Assembly: GCF_014203395.1 (NCBI RefSeq)
Contig: NZ_JACHIW010000001.1
Coordinates: forward strand, 1,550,001 to 1,614,000
Origin: Saccharopolyspora phatthalungensis
GTDB taxonomy: Bacteria; Actinomycetota; Actinomycetes; Mycobacteriales; Pseudonocardiaceae
Direction: 5' to 3'
DNA: 64,000 nucleotides
Shown piece after piece: positions 30,717-39,439 of the stretch. Each line of letters opens with the position of its first letter. The first letter of the stretch is position 1. The position numbers were made by a program, and so were the translations under genes. Below the pieces are notes generated by a model. That model worked only from the letters and a program-made list of their open reading frames with translations, searched no databases and had not been told where the DNA came from.

Positions 30717-31847
30717 TTACTGGGTGAGCAGAGTCAGGCTGTAGGCCTGCAGGATTTCGTTCACCGGCTGGAAGTAGGTCGTGCCGCCGGAGGTGCAGTC
30801 GCCGGAGCCACCGGAGGTCACCCCCTGGGCTTGGTCCCCGGAGAGATAGGGCCCGCCCGAGTCGCCGGGCTCGGCGCACACGCTGGTGCGGGTCAAGCCG
30901 CTCACGGTGCCCTGCGAGTACCGCACGGTCTGGTTCTTGGCCTCCACCGAACCGCAGTGCCAGCCCGTGGTCGAGCCGGAGCGGCAGATCGAGACGCCCT
31001 CGGCGGACTCGGTGGAACCGGCGACGCCGACGGTACTGCCGTTATAACGGTTGACCAGCGGCCGTGGGGTCTCGCCGGAGTCGACCCGGACCCAGCTGTA
31101 GTCGTTGCCCGGGAAGGACGAGCCCGCGTACCGGCCGGCGGGCCGCGATGTGCTGTCGCCGGTGCTGCCGCAGTGCCCGGCGGTCACGAAGCCGCCTTCC
31201 ACCGAGAACCCGATCGAACAGCGGGACCCACTGCTCATGTGGACGGCGTTGCCGCCGATGACGTCGGCGTAGGTGCGCGGGTTCTCCGCCGACTCGACGA
31301 CCCGAACCGCTTCGGTGAGGGCACCGGAAGTCCGCACGAACTGCGCCGCCCGGTCCCGGGTGCCCGGCTCGGTGGTGACGACGACCGCGTTCTCGCCGCC
31401 GCTGACGTACCAGCCGGAGACCTCTCCTGGGGCCGTCGGGCTGTGCTCGTTGAGGCTGTCGACGACCCCGTTGAGCTGCTCCATGGTGTAGGTGACGAGC
31501 TTGGGCTCGGCACCGGCCACGCGCACCTCGTCGAATCGGGCCTGGTCGGTCACGCCGACGACGAGCTTGCCGAGCGCCGGATAATAACGGGAACCGCCGT
31601 AGGTACCCGCTAGCGAACCGCGCAGCGCATGGTCCGCGCGGATGGCGTCGGATTCCCGGTCGAGCCGCTGGCGGGCCTGGTCCCGGGTCAAGCCGAAGTC
31701 GCGCTGCATCGCGTCAAGCAGGGTCACCGCCGCGGGCGCGGGCGGCGGCGTGGGTTCGGTGGCGATCGCCGGCATGGTCAACGCGGCCACCGTTACCGTC
31801 GCCAACGCCACGGTCCCGGCTATCCGGGCCGCGAGTCTGCGCTTCAT
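30717..31847 (-). CDS. Secreted S1-family serine protease (streptogrisin/alpha-lytic type)
   Basis: A 376-residue preproenzyme. A Sec signal peptide (about residues 1-30, basic start then hydrophobic core) is followed by a prodomain of the alpha-lytic protease type (about 40-185) and a chymotrypsin-fold catalytic domain. Catalytic residues are His in TAGHC, Asp in GNDYSW and Ser in GDSGGP. Pairs of Cys (CSIGF/TAGHC, CRSGS/WHCGS, CAEPG/GDC) fit the three disulfides of streptogrisins. It is predicted to be exported and autoactivated, serving extracellular protein degradation. It ends convergently with thiE. Confidence 0.93.
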   Translation of the reverse strand: MKRRLAARIAGTVALATVTVAALTMPAIATEPTPPPAPAAVTLLDAMQRDFGLTRDQARQRLDRESDAIRADHALRGSLAGTYGGSRYYPALGKLVVGVTDQARFDEVRVAGAEPKLVTYTMEQLNGVVDSLNEHSPTAPGEVSGWYVSGGENAVVVTTEPGTRDRAAQFVRTSGALTEAVRVVESAENPRTYADVIGGNAVHMSSGSRCSIGFSVEGGFVTAGHCGSTGDSTSRPAGRYAGSSFPGNDYSWVRVDSGETPRPLVNRYNGSTVGVAGSTESAEGVSICRSGSTTGWHCGSVEAKNQTVRYSQGTVSGLTRTSVCAEPGDSGGPYLSGDQAQGVTSGGSGDCTSGGTTYFQPVNEILQAYSLTLLTQ

Positions 31848-31951
31848 CTGACGTCTCCCTTTGTGAAATGGATCTCAGAGCCCCCGTCGCCGATCCAGTA
31901 TCAGAGGACATCAGCAGTCCCACATTTCCCTTTCGCCCCATAGCGCCCAAA

Positions 31952-31992
31952 ACGCCCGCGTTGCTACTCGATCGAGGTAGCACCGCGGGCGT
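31952..31992 (-). terminator. Terminator of the Pro/Thr-rich membrane protein gene
   Basis: ACGCCCGCG and TGCTAC strands pair with GTAGCA and CGCGGGCGT around a self-complementary loop, followed on the minus strand by TTT. It is 16 bp after the stop of the gene. Confidence 0.75.
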
Positions 31993-32007
31993 CTTGACCT
32001 TGGCTTT

Positions 32008-32925
32008 TTATCGCCCAGAAGTGGGCTGATGCAACACGCCGGTCTCGGTGGGCTGCTCGAAGACACCCGATTCCGGCGCCTGACTCGGCTGCTGCTCCGT
32101 CGCCGGAGCCCGGGTCGGTTGCTGGGTGGGCGCCGGGTTCTCGGTGGTCGGCTGCGCCGTCGGCTCCTCGGTCGGCGTCACTTCCGTGGACGGCTGCGGC
32201 TTGCTGCTGTGCGTCTCCTGCGGCTTGGCCGGTTCGGTCGGGACGCTCGGCGTGGGCTGCCGTTTTTGTTGCAGCACCTGCCCGAGCGTCGTGCCGGTTT
32301 CGCCGCCGGAGAGCGGCTTTCCGGTCACGCCTTCGAAGCCGGTGATGATCAGCATGCTCAATACGAACGCCGCCGCGCAGCTCGCGGCCACCATCGCCCA
32401 CCGGACCCGGCGTTTGCGCCGATCGGGCTCCGGCTTCACGTCAGTCACCTCGGTCGCCTGGTCGAGCGCGGCGACGTGCAACTTCCGGGTGGCTGCTTCG
32501 GTGTCGACCTTCGCCGTGCGGTCCTCGTCTACGACCGTCTCCCCACCGGGCCAATGCATGCCGGGTGCCAGGTGGATCCGCCGCGTCGTTTCGACCTTCC
32601 GGTCCTTGGACACGTAGCGCGCGACGGAGGTCCGCTTGAGCCGCTTCTCGGATGCCTTGGCGGCCGCGGACACCGCCTTTTCCTTCGCGTTCTCAAGTGA
32701 TCGCTGGTAGAGCGCCCCGCCGACGGTGATGACCACGCTCGTCATCCCGGCACCCGCCACGGTGCCCGCCACCCCGAGCCGGGACCCCAGGAAGGCCGCC
32801 GTCACCGATGCCAGTGCCGCCCCAGCGACCTGGGCCGGTGCCACGTCGACCTTCTTGGGCTTCTTCCCCTCCTCGTCCGAATCCTGCCGGTTGGATTCCG
32901 CCTTCTGCCTGACCATGGCTCCCAC
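32008..32925 (-). CDS. Hypothetical membrane protein with Pro/Thr-rich tail
   Basis: I do not recognise a family. The 305-residue protein has a charged N-terminus, an Ala/Gly-rich hydrophobic stretch at about residues 30-75, a basic soluble part, one clear transmembrane helix at about 178-200 (just after a KRRVRW motif) and a Pro/Thr/Gln/Glu-rich tail of about 90 residues that is probably outside the cell. Start could be GTG 32925 or the in-frame ATG at 32916; neither has a strong ribosome-binding site at ideal distance. It is a stand-alone unit with its own terminator. The topology resembles small actinobacterial envelope proteins. Confidence 0.7.
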   Translation of the reverse strand: MGAMVRQKAESNRQDSDEEGKKPKKVDVAPAQVAGAALASVTAAFLGSRLGVAGTVAGAGMTSVVITVGGALYQRSLENAKEKAVSAAAKASEKRLKRTSVARYVSKDRKVETTRRIHLAPGMHWPGGETVVDEDRTAKVDTEAATRKLHVAALDQATEVTDVKPEPDRRKRRVRWAMVAASCAAAFVLSMLIITGFEGVTGKPLSGGETGTTLGQVLQQKRQPTPSVPTEPAKPQETHSSKPQPSTEVTPTEEPTAQPTTENPAPTQQPTRAPATEQQPSQAPESGVFEQPTETGVLHQPTSGR

Positions 32926-33147
32926 GCTCTTGAACGCACTCTCTCCCTACGGTCCAACGGGGGAGCACGGCGGTTTTCTCCAGATCGTTGCCAAACCGTG
33001 AGGACTCCCACTTCGAAGTAACGCCGCGGACCGGAAGGACGAAAGGGCCCCGGTCCGGGTGCCTTTCGATCTCGACCGCGCAACGGCGCAAGCATCGGGC
33101 AAATCGGTTTCCACGGCGAGCTTTCCGCTCGGTGCGGCGGGAGCCGA

Positions 33148-33903
33148 TCAGCCCGGCGGGTTGAGCCGCGCGACGAACTTGTAGCGGTCGCCGCGGTAGA
33201 TCGAGCGCACCCACTCCACCGGGCGGCCCTCGGTGTCGAACGAGTGGCGGGACAGCAACAGCATCGGCAGGCCGACATCGGAGCCGAGCAGTTCCGCTTC
33301 CTCCGGACTGGCCAGCGCCGTCTCGATGGTCTCCTCGGCGTGGCCCAACTCGACGTCGAAGTGCTCGCGGAGCACCTGGTAGAGCGAGCCCCCGGATTCC
33401 AGCCGACCGGTCAGCCCGCGGAACCGGGTCAGCGGCAGGTGGGTGGTCTCGATGGCCATCGGCTCGCCGTCGGCGAGCCGCAACCGGCGCAACCGCAACA
33501 CGGTCGCGCTCGGCTTGGTCGCCAGCAGCCCAGCCAGTTCCTCCGCGGCCGGTTCCTCCACAACCTCAAGCAGTCGCGAGGTCGGCTGACGCCCCTGGGC
33601 GCGCATGTCTTCGGTGTAGCTGCTCAACTGCAATCGCTGGGCGACTTTCGGCTTGGCCGCGAAGGTGCCCTTGCCCTGCACCCGCAACAGCCGGCCTTCC
33701 ACGGTCAGTTCGGCCAAAGCCTGGCGCACCGTCGTGCGCGAGACGTCGAACTCGGCGGCCAGCGAGCGCTCGGTAGGAATCGGCGCACCCGCAGGCAACG
33801 AGCGGAGCATGTCCAAGAGGTGCTGCTTGAGCCCCCAGTACTTCGGTTCACGTTGTGCGCGTCCGGGCGATTCCGCCCCGCCAGCCACGGACGTTTCGAG
33901 CAT
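33148..33903 (-). CDS. dasR: GntR/HutC-family regulator, DasR-like
   Basis: A 251-residue regulator with an N-terminal winged helix (about residues 20-90, [12 protein letters not shown] recognition region) and a C-terminal UTRA effector domain. It resembles Streptomyces DasR closely through [45 protein letters not shown] and the C-terminal [18 protein letters not shown]. DasR represses amino-sugar genes and is released by glucosamine phosphates. The ATG at 33903 is chosen for the AGGAGG just upstream. A dre-type site lies before the divergent double-SIS gene about 470 bp away, supporting the assignment. Confidence 0.9.
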   Translation of the reverse strand: MLETSVAGGAESPGRAQREPKYWGLKQHLLDMLRSLPAGAPIPTERSLAAEFDVSRTTVRQALAELTVEGRLLRVQGKGTFAAKPKVAQRLQLSSYTEDMRAQGRQPTSRLLEVVEEPAAEELAGLLATKPSATVLRLRRLRLADGEPMAIETTHLPLTRFRGLTGRLESGGSLYQVLREHFDVELGHAEETIETALASPEEAELLGSDVGLPMLLLSRHSFDTEGRPVEWVRSIYRGDRYKFVARLNPPG

Positions 33904-34406
33904 CTTTCCTCCTGCCACCGCAACCTTGCCGCCGTTCCGCTCCCCGAAGCGTCGAAGCCGCCCTGCCAAGTCCTAGTAGTAGCTTCAGCATGCCCGAAAG
34001 TCGACCGTGCGAGCGCCGCCGACGCCCAAGGTTCCGCTGCGGCGAGCAACGCCCGAGGTCCTATTCGGTCTCATGCGTGCGTGCACACTAGCGCCGAGAA
34101 GTCTTGACATCGCGTGTCTCGCGCCACAATTTTCGTCGCGTTGGCCTGATCCAAACCGCGTCCACCGGCGCCAACGAGGACTGCTCCAGCAGGCGCGCAC
34201 ACGCAGCCGCCGATTACCCGCGACGAGCCGGTCGCCGCGATCGCCAAGCCGCCCGGTTACGGGCGGCGACATCACACCCGGACAACTCGGGGCCTTGCCG
34301 GTGTTCCCCGATGCTTTTCAGCGGAGAATGGTGGCGTGCATCACGGCCAACGAATCGATGAGCACGTACGATTGGTCTAGACCTCGACGTGAAGGGATCG
34401 GACCCG
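33904..34406. other. Divergent intergenic region dasR / SIS gene
   Basis: A 503-bp gene-free stretch between divergent starts. It contains a dre-like operator (34371-34386) close to the SIS gene. A TTGACA hexamer at 34104-34109 followed after 17 bp by an AT-rich segment could be a promoter, but it is far from the downstream start. Nothing else is recognised. Confidence 0.45.
34371..34386 (+). promoter_or_regulatory. dre-type operator (DasR site)
   Basis: ATTGGTCTAGACCTCG contains the perfect dyad GGTCTAGACC, the core of the DasR responsive element (Streptomyces consensus ACTGGTCTAGACCACT). It ends 20 bp before the start of the SIS-domain gene. Confidence 0.88.
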
Positions 34407-35456
34407 ATGACCGAGGCCGCCGCCACTCCGGGCCGGAACATGACCGACGAGATCGCCCAGCAACCGGCCGTGTTCGCCGATCTGCTCGCGGGTCGCGATG
34501 TGATCGGCGAGGTCGCCGCGCACATCGCGAAACGCCGACCACGCTTCGCGCTGCTGGCCGCCCGCGGCTCCAGCGACCACGCGGCGCTCTACGCGAAGTA
34601 TCTGATCGAGGTCTTGCTCGGACTGCCCGCCGGGCTGGCGTCGCCGTCGACGACCACGCTCTACGGCGCGCAACCGGACCTGACCGACGTGCTGCTGGTG
34701 TCGGTCAGCCAGAGCGGCGGCTCCCCGGACCTGCTGGAGGTCACCGAGTCCGGCCGCAAGGGGGGCGCGCTGACCGTCGCGGTCACCAACACCGCGGACT
34801 CGCCGCTGAACGCCGCCGCCGAGTTGTCGGTGGACATCCGCGCGGGCCGCGAACGGGCGGTGGCCGCAACCAAGACCTACAGCGCGACGCTGTTGGCTCT
34901 GTACCTGCTGATCGACGCGGTCCGGGGCGGCACCGGTGCAAACGCCCAGCCGATCCCCGACCTGGCGGCCAGCACCCTGGAGGCGGGCCAGGGCGCGGTG
35001 GATGACGCGGTCCGCCGTTACCGCTTCGCGGAGCGGATGGTCACCACCGGCCGCGGCTATTCGCTGGCCACGGCGGCGGAAGCGGCGCTGAAGCTCGCCG
35101 AGACCAGCTACCTTTCGGCCCGCCCCTTCAGCGGCGCGGACCTGCTGCACGGACCGGTCGCGGCGGTCGACGCGGAGACCGCGGTGCTCGCGTTGTGCAG
35201 CAACGGGCGCGGTGGCGATGCGATGCGCGAAGTGCTCGACGTGGTGCACGACCGCGGCGCCGATGTCTGCGCCATCGGCTCGGCCGCCTCCGACGTGCGC
35301 GCCTCGCACCGCATTCCGGTACCGGACTGCGCCGAAGAACTGGCGCCGGTGCTGGAGGTCCTGCCGGTCCAGCGACTGGCCCTCGGCCTGGCACTGGCCC
35401 GGGGCTTCGACCCGGACAACCCGCGCGGGCTGCGGAAGGTCACCCGCACCCGGTGA
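34407..35456 (+). CDS. Double SIS-domain sugar isomerase/deaminase (NagB-II type)
   Basis: A 349-residue protein with two SIS domains. The first starts near residue 30 (LLAARGSSDHAALYAKY) and includes SVSQSGGSPDLLE; the second includes GRGYSLATAAEAALKLAET and the LHGPVAAVD block. Such proteins act as glucosamine-6-phosphate deaminases (NagB-II) or related amino-sugar isomerases in the cytoplasm. There is no glutaminase domain, so it is not GlmS. ATG 34407 has AAGGGA upstream; a GTG at 34389 is the alternative. The dre site and the neighbouring DasR-like regulator support an amino-sugar catabolic role. Confidence 0.85.
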   Translation: MTEAAATPGRNMTDEIAQQPAVFADLLAGRDVIGEVAAHIAKRRPRFALLAARGSSDHAALYAKYLIEVLLGLPAGLASPSTTTLYGAQPDLTDVLLVSVSQSGGSPDLLEVTESGRKGGALTVAVTNTADSPLNAAAELSVDIRAGRERAVAATKTYSATLLALYLLIDAVRGGTGANAQPIPDLAASTLEAGQGAVDDAVRRYRFAERMVTTGRGYSLATAAEAALKLAETSYLSARPFSGADLLHGPVAAVDAETAVLALCSNGRGGDAMREVLDVVHDRGADVCAIGSAASDVRASHRIPVPDCAEELAPVLEVLPVQRLALGLALARGFDPDNPRGLRKVTRTR

Positions 35457-35520
35457 GCATCGCGCGCCCCGCGGTTGACCACCGAAACCGATGCACGTTT
35501 TTGCGGCCGGACAGGTAAAA

Positions 35521-35554
35521 GCCCGCCTCACCGAGGGGGCGGGGTGAAGCGGGC
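35521..35554 (+). terminator. Hairpin downstream of the SIS gene
   Basis: GCCCGC and TCACC pair with GGTGA and GCGGGC across one mismatch, 65 bp after the SIS gene stop. Convergent gene ends at 35624, so it may serve both directions. Confidence 0.6.
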
Positions 35555-35623
35555 ATCGCCAGGTTACGCCGAACGGAGCAAGCTGCAAACGTCAGGCGCG
35601 CCGGACAGTAGCGCCGACGGTCC

Positions 35624-36466
35624 CTAAATGTCGTACACCGCCCGCGCCGTGGCGTCGAACACCGCCGTCCGCTGTTGGTCGTCGAGTCCCGCGGTGAGCT
35701 GCCGGGCCAGGTCCATGACCTGCCCGTACTCGGCGGCGAGCGTGCACACCGGCCAGTCCGAGCCGAACATCAGCCGCTTCGGTCCGAACGCCTCCACCAC
35801 CACGTCCACGTAGGGCAAGAGCCTCACCGGATCAGGTTGCCGGGCCCAGTCGTCCTCGGTGACCAATCCCGACAATTTGCACACCACGTTCGGGAAAGCG
35901 GCCAGTGTCCGGACCCGGCTCGCCCACGGCTCCAGCTCGCCGGTGGCCACCGCCGGTTTCCCGCAGTGGTCGAGCACGAAGGTCAACTGCGGGAACTGGC
36001 CGACCGCCTTGATCGCGGCGGGCAGCTGGTGCGGCCGGACCAGCAGTTCGTAGACCAGGCCGGCGTCCTCGACCGCGGCCAGGCCGTTGAGCACGTCCGG
36101 ACGGATCAACCAGTCCGGGTCCGGCTCGTCCTCGGCCTGGTGCCGGATGCCCTTCAACCAGCCGCCGGACGGGTGGGTCTGCAAGCGGCCGATCCGCTCG
36201 CGGGCGTCGCGCGCGGTCAGGTCGATCCAGCCGACTACCGCCACGACGCGGTCCACGGTGTCAGCCAGCACCAGCATCTCGGGTGTCTCGTCCGGATCGG
36301 CGACGGTCTGCACCAACACCGTGGCGTCCACCGCGGACCCCTTCAGCGCGGCCTGCAGGTCGGCGGGCCGGAAGTCGCGGCGCAGCGGTTCCATCTCGAC
36401 GCCGACGATCCACGGTTGGTCGCGGACGTCGAGATCCCACAGGTGGTGGTGGGTGTCGACGGTCAT
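35624..36466 (-). CDS. Amidohydrolase-2 family protein (fuconolactonase-like)
   Basis: A 280-residue TIM-barrel hydrolase of the amidohydrolase_2 type. Motifs: THHHLWD at the N-terminus, GWIDLTA, LDHCGKP, and the C-terminal MFGSDWPVC, which holds the last metal-ligand Asp. Closest recognisable relatives are L-fuconolactonase and 2-pyrone-4,6-dicarboxylate lactonase type enzymes acting on sugar lactones. The exact lactone is not determinable. It lies between the SIS gene and a BadF-type sugar kinase, on the opposite strand to both. Confidence 0.85.
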   Translation of the reverse strand: MTVDTHHHLWDLDVRDQPWIVGVEMEPLRRDFRPADLQAALKGSAVDATVLVQTVADPDETPEMLVLADTVDRVVAVVGWIDLTARDARERIGRLQTHPSGGWLKGIRHQAEDEPDPDWLIRPDVLNGLAAVEDAGLVYELLVRPHQLPAAIKAVGQFPQLTFVLDHCGKPAVATGELEPWASRVRTLAAFPNVVCKLSGLVTEDDWARQPDPVRLLPYVDVVVEAFGPKRLMFGSDWPVCTLAAEYGQVMDLARQLTAGLDDQQRTAVFDATARAVYDI

Positions 36467-36706
36467 CGGACTCCCCCGCTCGCGCCGGAATGGGCCCGCC
36501 CGGGAACCTCACCCGCACTGTCCAAATCGGACATGCTTCGGCATGGCTCGGCAAGGTCGTCCATCGTTTCCGCTCCCCGACTGATCACGCGACGCATCGA
36601 TGTATAGCCGCTCGCCGCGTCGGATGCCAAGGATCGGCGAGAACGGTCGAGGGCGGTTTTGCCCGCAAGAACGACCAGCAGCGCCCACGACGGGTAGAAA
36701 GGGCGC

Positions 36707-37660
36707 ATGCACTGCGACGAAGCGGCGCTCGTACTCGGTCTGGACATCGGCGGCACCAGCAGCAGGGCCCTAGTCAGCGACCTGTCCGGGCGAGTGCTGG
36801 GCAGCGGCGAAGCGGCCGGGGGAAACCCGAATTCGCACCCGGCCGACGAAGCGGTGCGGCAGATCGCCAAAGCCGCGTGCGCCGCGCTGCGCGACATCGA
36901 CCCGGCTGCGGTGCGCAACTGCGTGGTCGGCATGGCCGGGGTCAGCAAGATGGCCGACCCGGAGTTCAGCGAGTTGTTCGACCGCGAGTGGTCGCGGTTG
37001 GGCCTGCACTGTCCGAAGCACCCGATCAGCGACTGCGAGGTGGCCTTCGCAGCCGGGACCTCGGCCCCCGGCGGGACGGTGCTGATCGCGGGGACCGGGG
37101 CCATTGCGGCCCGCATCGAACAGCATCGGATCGCCGTGATCGTCGGCGGCCACGGCTGGTTGCTCGGCGACGAGGGCTCGGCGTTCTGGCTGGGCCGCGA
37201 AGCGGTCCGAGCCGCGCTCCGAGCGCTCGACCGCGGCGAGCCGCTGCACGGCCTCACCGCGGCGGTGCGCGATCGGCTCCTGCCGAACGCACCGGACGCT
37301 CAACGCAAGCAGTTGATCAGCGCCGTGAACGCGGCCCCGCCGATCCACCTCGCCGAGCTCGCACCGCTGGTCACGTCGGTCGGCGACGAAACGGCCGAGG
37401 ACATCATCCGGCGCGCGGCGCGGGTGCTCGCCGACACGGTGGCCGCCACCCGCTCCCCCGCCGACACCAGCCCGATCGTGCTCGCCGGCGGGCTCCTCGC
37501 CCGGGGCAACCCGGTCGGCGAAGCGCTGCGCGCCGAGCTGGCGGACCGGGGCTATGGAAAGCCGCGGGTCGCCGGCTCCGGGGCGGCCGGAGCCGCCTGG
37601 TTGGCGGCCCTGGATCTCACCGCCGATCCGACGGCCCTGCACAACCGCCTGCTCGGCTAG
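36707..37660 (+). CDS. BadF/BadG/BcrA-type N-acetylglucosamine kinase
   Basis: A 317-residue ASKHA-fold kinase. Phosphate-1 motif GLDIGGTSSRAL starts at about residue 11, the adenosine contact is in VLAGGLLARG and the phosphate-2 region is GTVLIAGTGA. The family covers eukaryote-like GlcNAc kinases; in streptomycetes a homologue phosphorylates N-acetylglucosamine. Given the DasR-like regulator and SIS enzyme within 3 kb, phosphorylation of GlcNAc or glucosamine is the likely role. ATG 36707 follows GAAAGGG. No dre site is visible directly upstream. Confidence 0.87.
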   Translation: MHCDEAALVLGLDIGGTSSRALVSDLSGRVLGSGEAAGGNPNSHPADEAVRQIAKAACAALRDIDPAAVRNCVVGMAGVSKMADPEFSELFDREWSRLGLHCPKHPISDCEVAFAAGTSAPGGTVLIAGTGAIAARIEQHRIAVIVGGHGWLLGDEGSAFWLGREAVRAALRALDRGEPLHGLTAAVRDRLLPNAPDAQRKQLISAVNAAPPIHLAELAPLVTSVGDETAEDIIRRAARVLADTVAATRSPADTSPIVLAGGLLARGNPVGEALRAELADRGYGKPRVAGSGAAGAAWLAALDLTADPTALHNRLLG

Positions 37661-37705
37661 GTCTCGATCAACGGCCGCCCGGGAGGCGGTCGCAACCCAA
37701 GAAAC

Positions 37706-38548
37706 TCACAGGCTCTTCAGCTCCTGCAGGGCCCGGCGGATCACGTCCAGCTCCGCCTCGTCCGCCTCGACCAGCGGCAGCCGGAGGCCACCGACCCGGA
37801 TGCCGACCAGGTTGAGCGCCGCCTTGACCGGGATCGGGTTGGTGGTCACCGACAGCGCGGCGTAGAGCGGCTTGAGCGAGGCGTCGATCTCGGCGCGGCG
37901 CTCCGGCTCCTCGACCATCCGCCGCATCTGGGGTCCCACCAGGTGGCTGGCCACCAGGATGCCGCCGACTCCGCCAAGGTCGAGGGCCGCCGCGAAACCG
38001 TCATCGTTGCCCGCGTAGAGGCCGAGACCGTCGATCTGGGCGAGCGCGGCGTTGTCCGCCTGCTTGACGTAGTCGATGTGCTCGACCTGGGCGAGCTCGG
38101 CGAGCAGGTCGTTGGGCAGCGACAGACCGATCCGGGACGGCACGTTGTAGAGCACCACCGGCTTGTCCGTGGCCCGGGCGATCTCGGTGAAGTGCCGGAC
38201 GAGACCGCGCCGGTTGGGGCGGTTGTAGTAGGGCGTCACCGAGAGCACCGCGTCGGCGCCGAGTTCGGTCGCCCGCTGAGTCATCTCGCAAGCGTGCGCG
38301 GTGTCGTTCGATCCGGTCGACGCGATCACCGTGGCACCCGCCGGACGTTGCGAGCAGGCGAGCTCGATCAGCCGCAGGTGTTCCTCGTCGGTGAGCGTGG
38401 GCGCCTCGCCGGTCGTCCCGCAGACCACGATGCCGTCCGAGCCATGGTCGATCAGGTGGCGGAACAACGACAGGAAGGCTGCTTCGTCGACGCGTAGTTC
38501 GTCGTCGAACGGGGTGACTATCGCGGTGATCACGCTGCCGAGAGACAT
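37706..38548 (-). CDS. dapA: 4-hydroxy-tetrahydrodipicolinate synthase family protein
   Basis: A 280-residue (beta/alpha)8 aldolase. The Schiff-base Lys is Lys162 in YVKQADN, the proton-relay residues are Thr46 (CGTTGE) and Tyr134 (LYNVP), and the second Tyr is in YYNRPN. These are the residues of DapA, which condenses pyruvate with aspartate semialdehyde in lysine and peptidoglycan synthesis. Arg of the carboxylate-binding SR pair is present (NVPSRIG). The N-terminus is about ten residues shorter than usual. A paralogue with another aldol substrate cannot be excluded because no other lysine gene is adjacent. Confidence 0.88.
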   Translation of the reverse strand: MSLGSVITAIVTPFDDELRVDEAAFLSLFRHLIDHGSDGIVVCGTTGEAPTLTDEEHLRLIELACSQRPAGATVIASTGSNDTAHACEMTQRATELGADAVLSVTPYYNRPNRRGLVRHFTEIARATDKPVVLYNVPSRIGLSLPNDLLAELAQVEHIDYVKQADNAALAQIDGLGLYAGNDDGFAAALDLGGVGGILVASHLVGPQMRRMVEEPERRAEIDASLKPLYAALSVTTNPIPVKAALNLVGIRVGGLRLPLVEADEAELDVIRRALQELKSL

Positions 38549-38596
38549 GAGCGCATTCTGCTCGGGTGTCCGAGCGGTGTCACATCGGGCCGTCGC

Positions 38597-39259
38597 TCAC
38601 GCCTGCGGATGCCGCAGGCCGGGATGTTCCGCGGGCAGCGACCTGCGCACCACCCACCAGCTCGCGGCCACGCAAACCGCCACCAACGGCCAGGTCAGCG
38701 CGACCTGCGCGATGGTCAGTGAACCGGTGGCGCCCAGTAGCCACAGCGGGATGAACACGATCAGCCGAACCACGTACTGCCCGACCCAAACCCAGCTCGC
38801 CCGGCTGTACGCGCGCAGCAGCGCCCGGTCGCGACGCCACCGCCGCGCCTGGCCAAGTGCCGTGCCGACGACCACACCGAGCAGCGGCCAACGGATCGCG
38901 ATGCTCGTAATCCAGGCGATCGCGCTGAGTGCGTTGGTCGCCAGCCGGGGCAGGAAGAAGTCCGCGGCATCGCCGGTGTACAGCGCGATCAGCGCGCCGA
39001 GCAGGACCGCCAGCAGGCTGATCAGCACCGCCAGCGGGCGGGCTCCCCGGTACAGCCGCCATCCCGCCAGGAGTGCGCCCACGACCACGGCCGCGCCGCC
39101 GCCGATGGCGATCGACTCGTGGCCGAAGAACCATCCGAGGCCGAATGCGATCGGCGGCAGGCTCGCATCGATCGCGCTGCCACGGCCGCCGAGCAGGCGC
39201 ATGAACGAGTCGCGGTCGTCGGTCTCAGCTGCGATCTTCGTCTGCCCGTCCTGCGTCAC
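38597..39259 (-). CDS. DUF3159 family membrane protein
   Basis: A 220-residue integral membrane protein with about five or six hydrophobic helices between residues 35 and 205, matching the actinobacterial DUF3159 family (DSFMRLLGGRGSAIDASLP start, ITSIAIRWPLLGVVVG, and the ARRWRRDRALLRAYSRASW segment). No catalytic motif is visible. The function is unknown; in other actinomycetes it is often found beside dUTPase or potassium-uptake genes, which are not present here. Confidence 0.85.
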   Translation of the reverse strand: MTQDGQTKIAAETDDRDSFMRLLGGRGSAIDASLPPIAFGLGWFFGHESIAIGGGAAVVVGALLAGWRLYRGARPLAVLISLLAVLLGALIALYTGDAADFFLPRLATNALSAIAWITSIAIRWPLLGVVVGTALGQARRWRRDRALLRAYSRASWVWVGQYVVRLIVFIPLWLLGATGSLTIAQVALTWPLVAVCVAASWWVVRRSLPAEHPGLRHPQA

Positions 39260-39330
39260 AGTCCACAGCCTGCCCTAAGCAACGCCTCGACCGCACGTAC
39301 CCGTGGCACGCACCTCGTCGACTTGACCGC

Positions 39331-39433
39331 GGTTTCCACCGGCACTGGGGTTTCCACCGGCACTGGGGTTTCAACTGGCCCTGGGGTTTCAACTGGCCCT
39401 GGAGTTTCAACTGGGGGTTTCAACTGGCACTGG
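39331..39433. repeat. 18-bp minisatellite downstream of espG
   Basis: Units GGTTTCCACCGGCACTGG (two copies), GGTTTCAACTGGCCCTGG (two copies), one 12-bp partial unit and a final variant copy. It begins 72 bp before the DUF3159 start and ends 7 bp after the espG stop. On the minus strand the unit would encode PVETPG-like hexapeptides. Confidence 0.9.
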
Positions 39434-39439
39434 GGCCGC

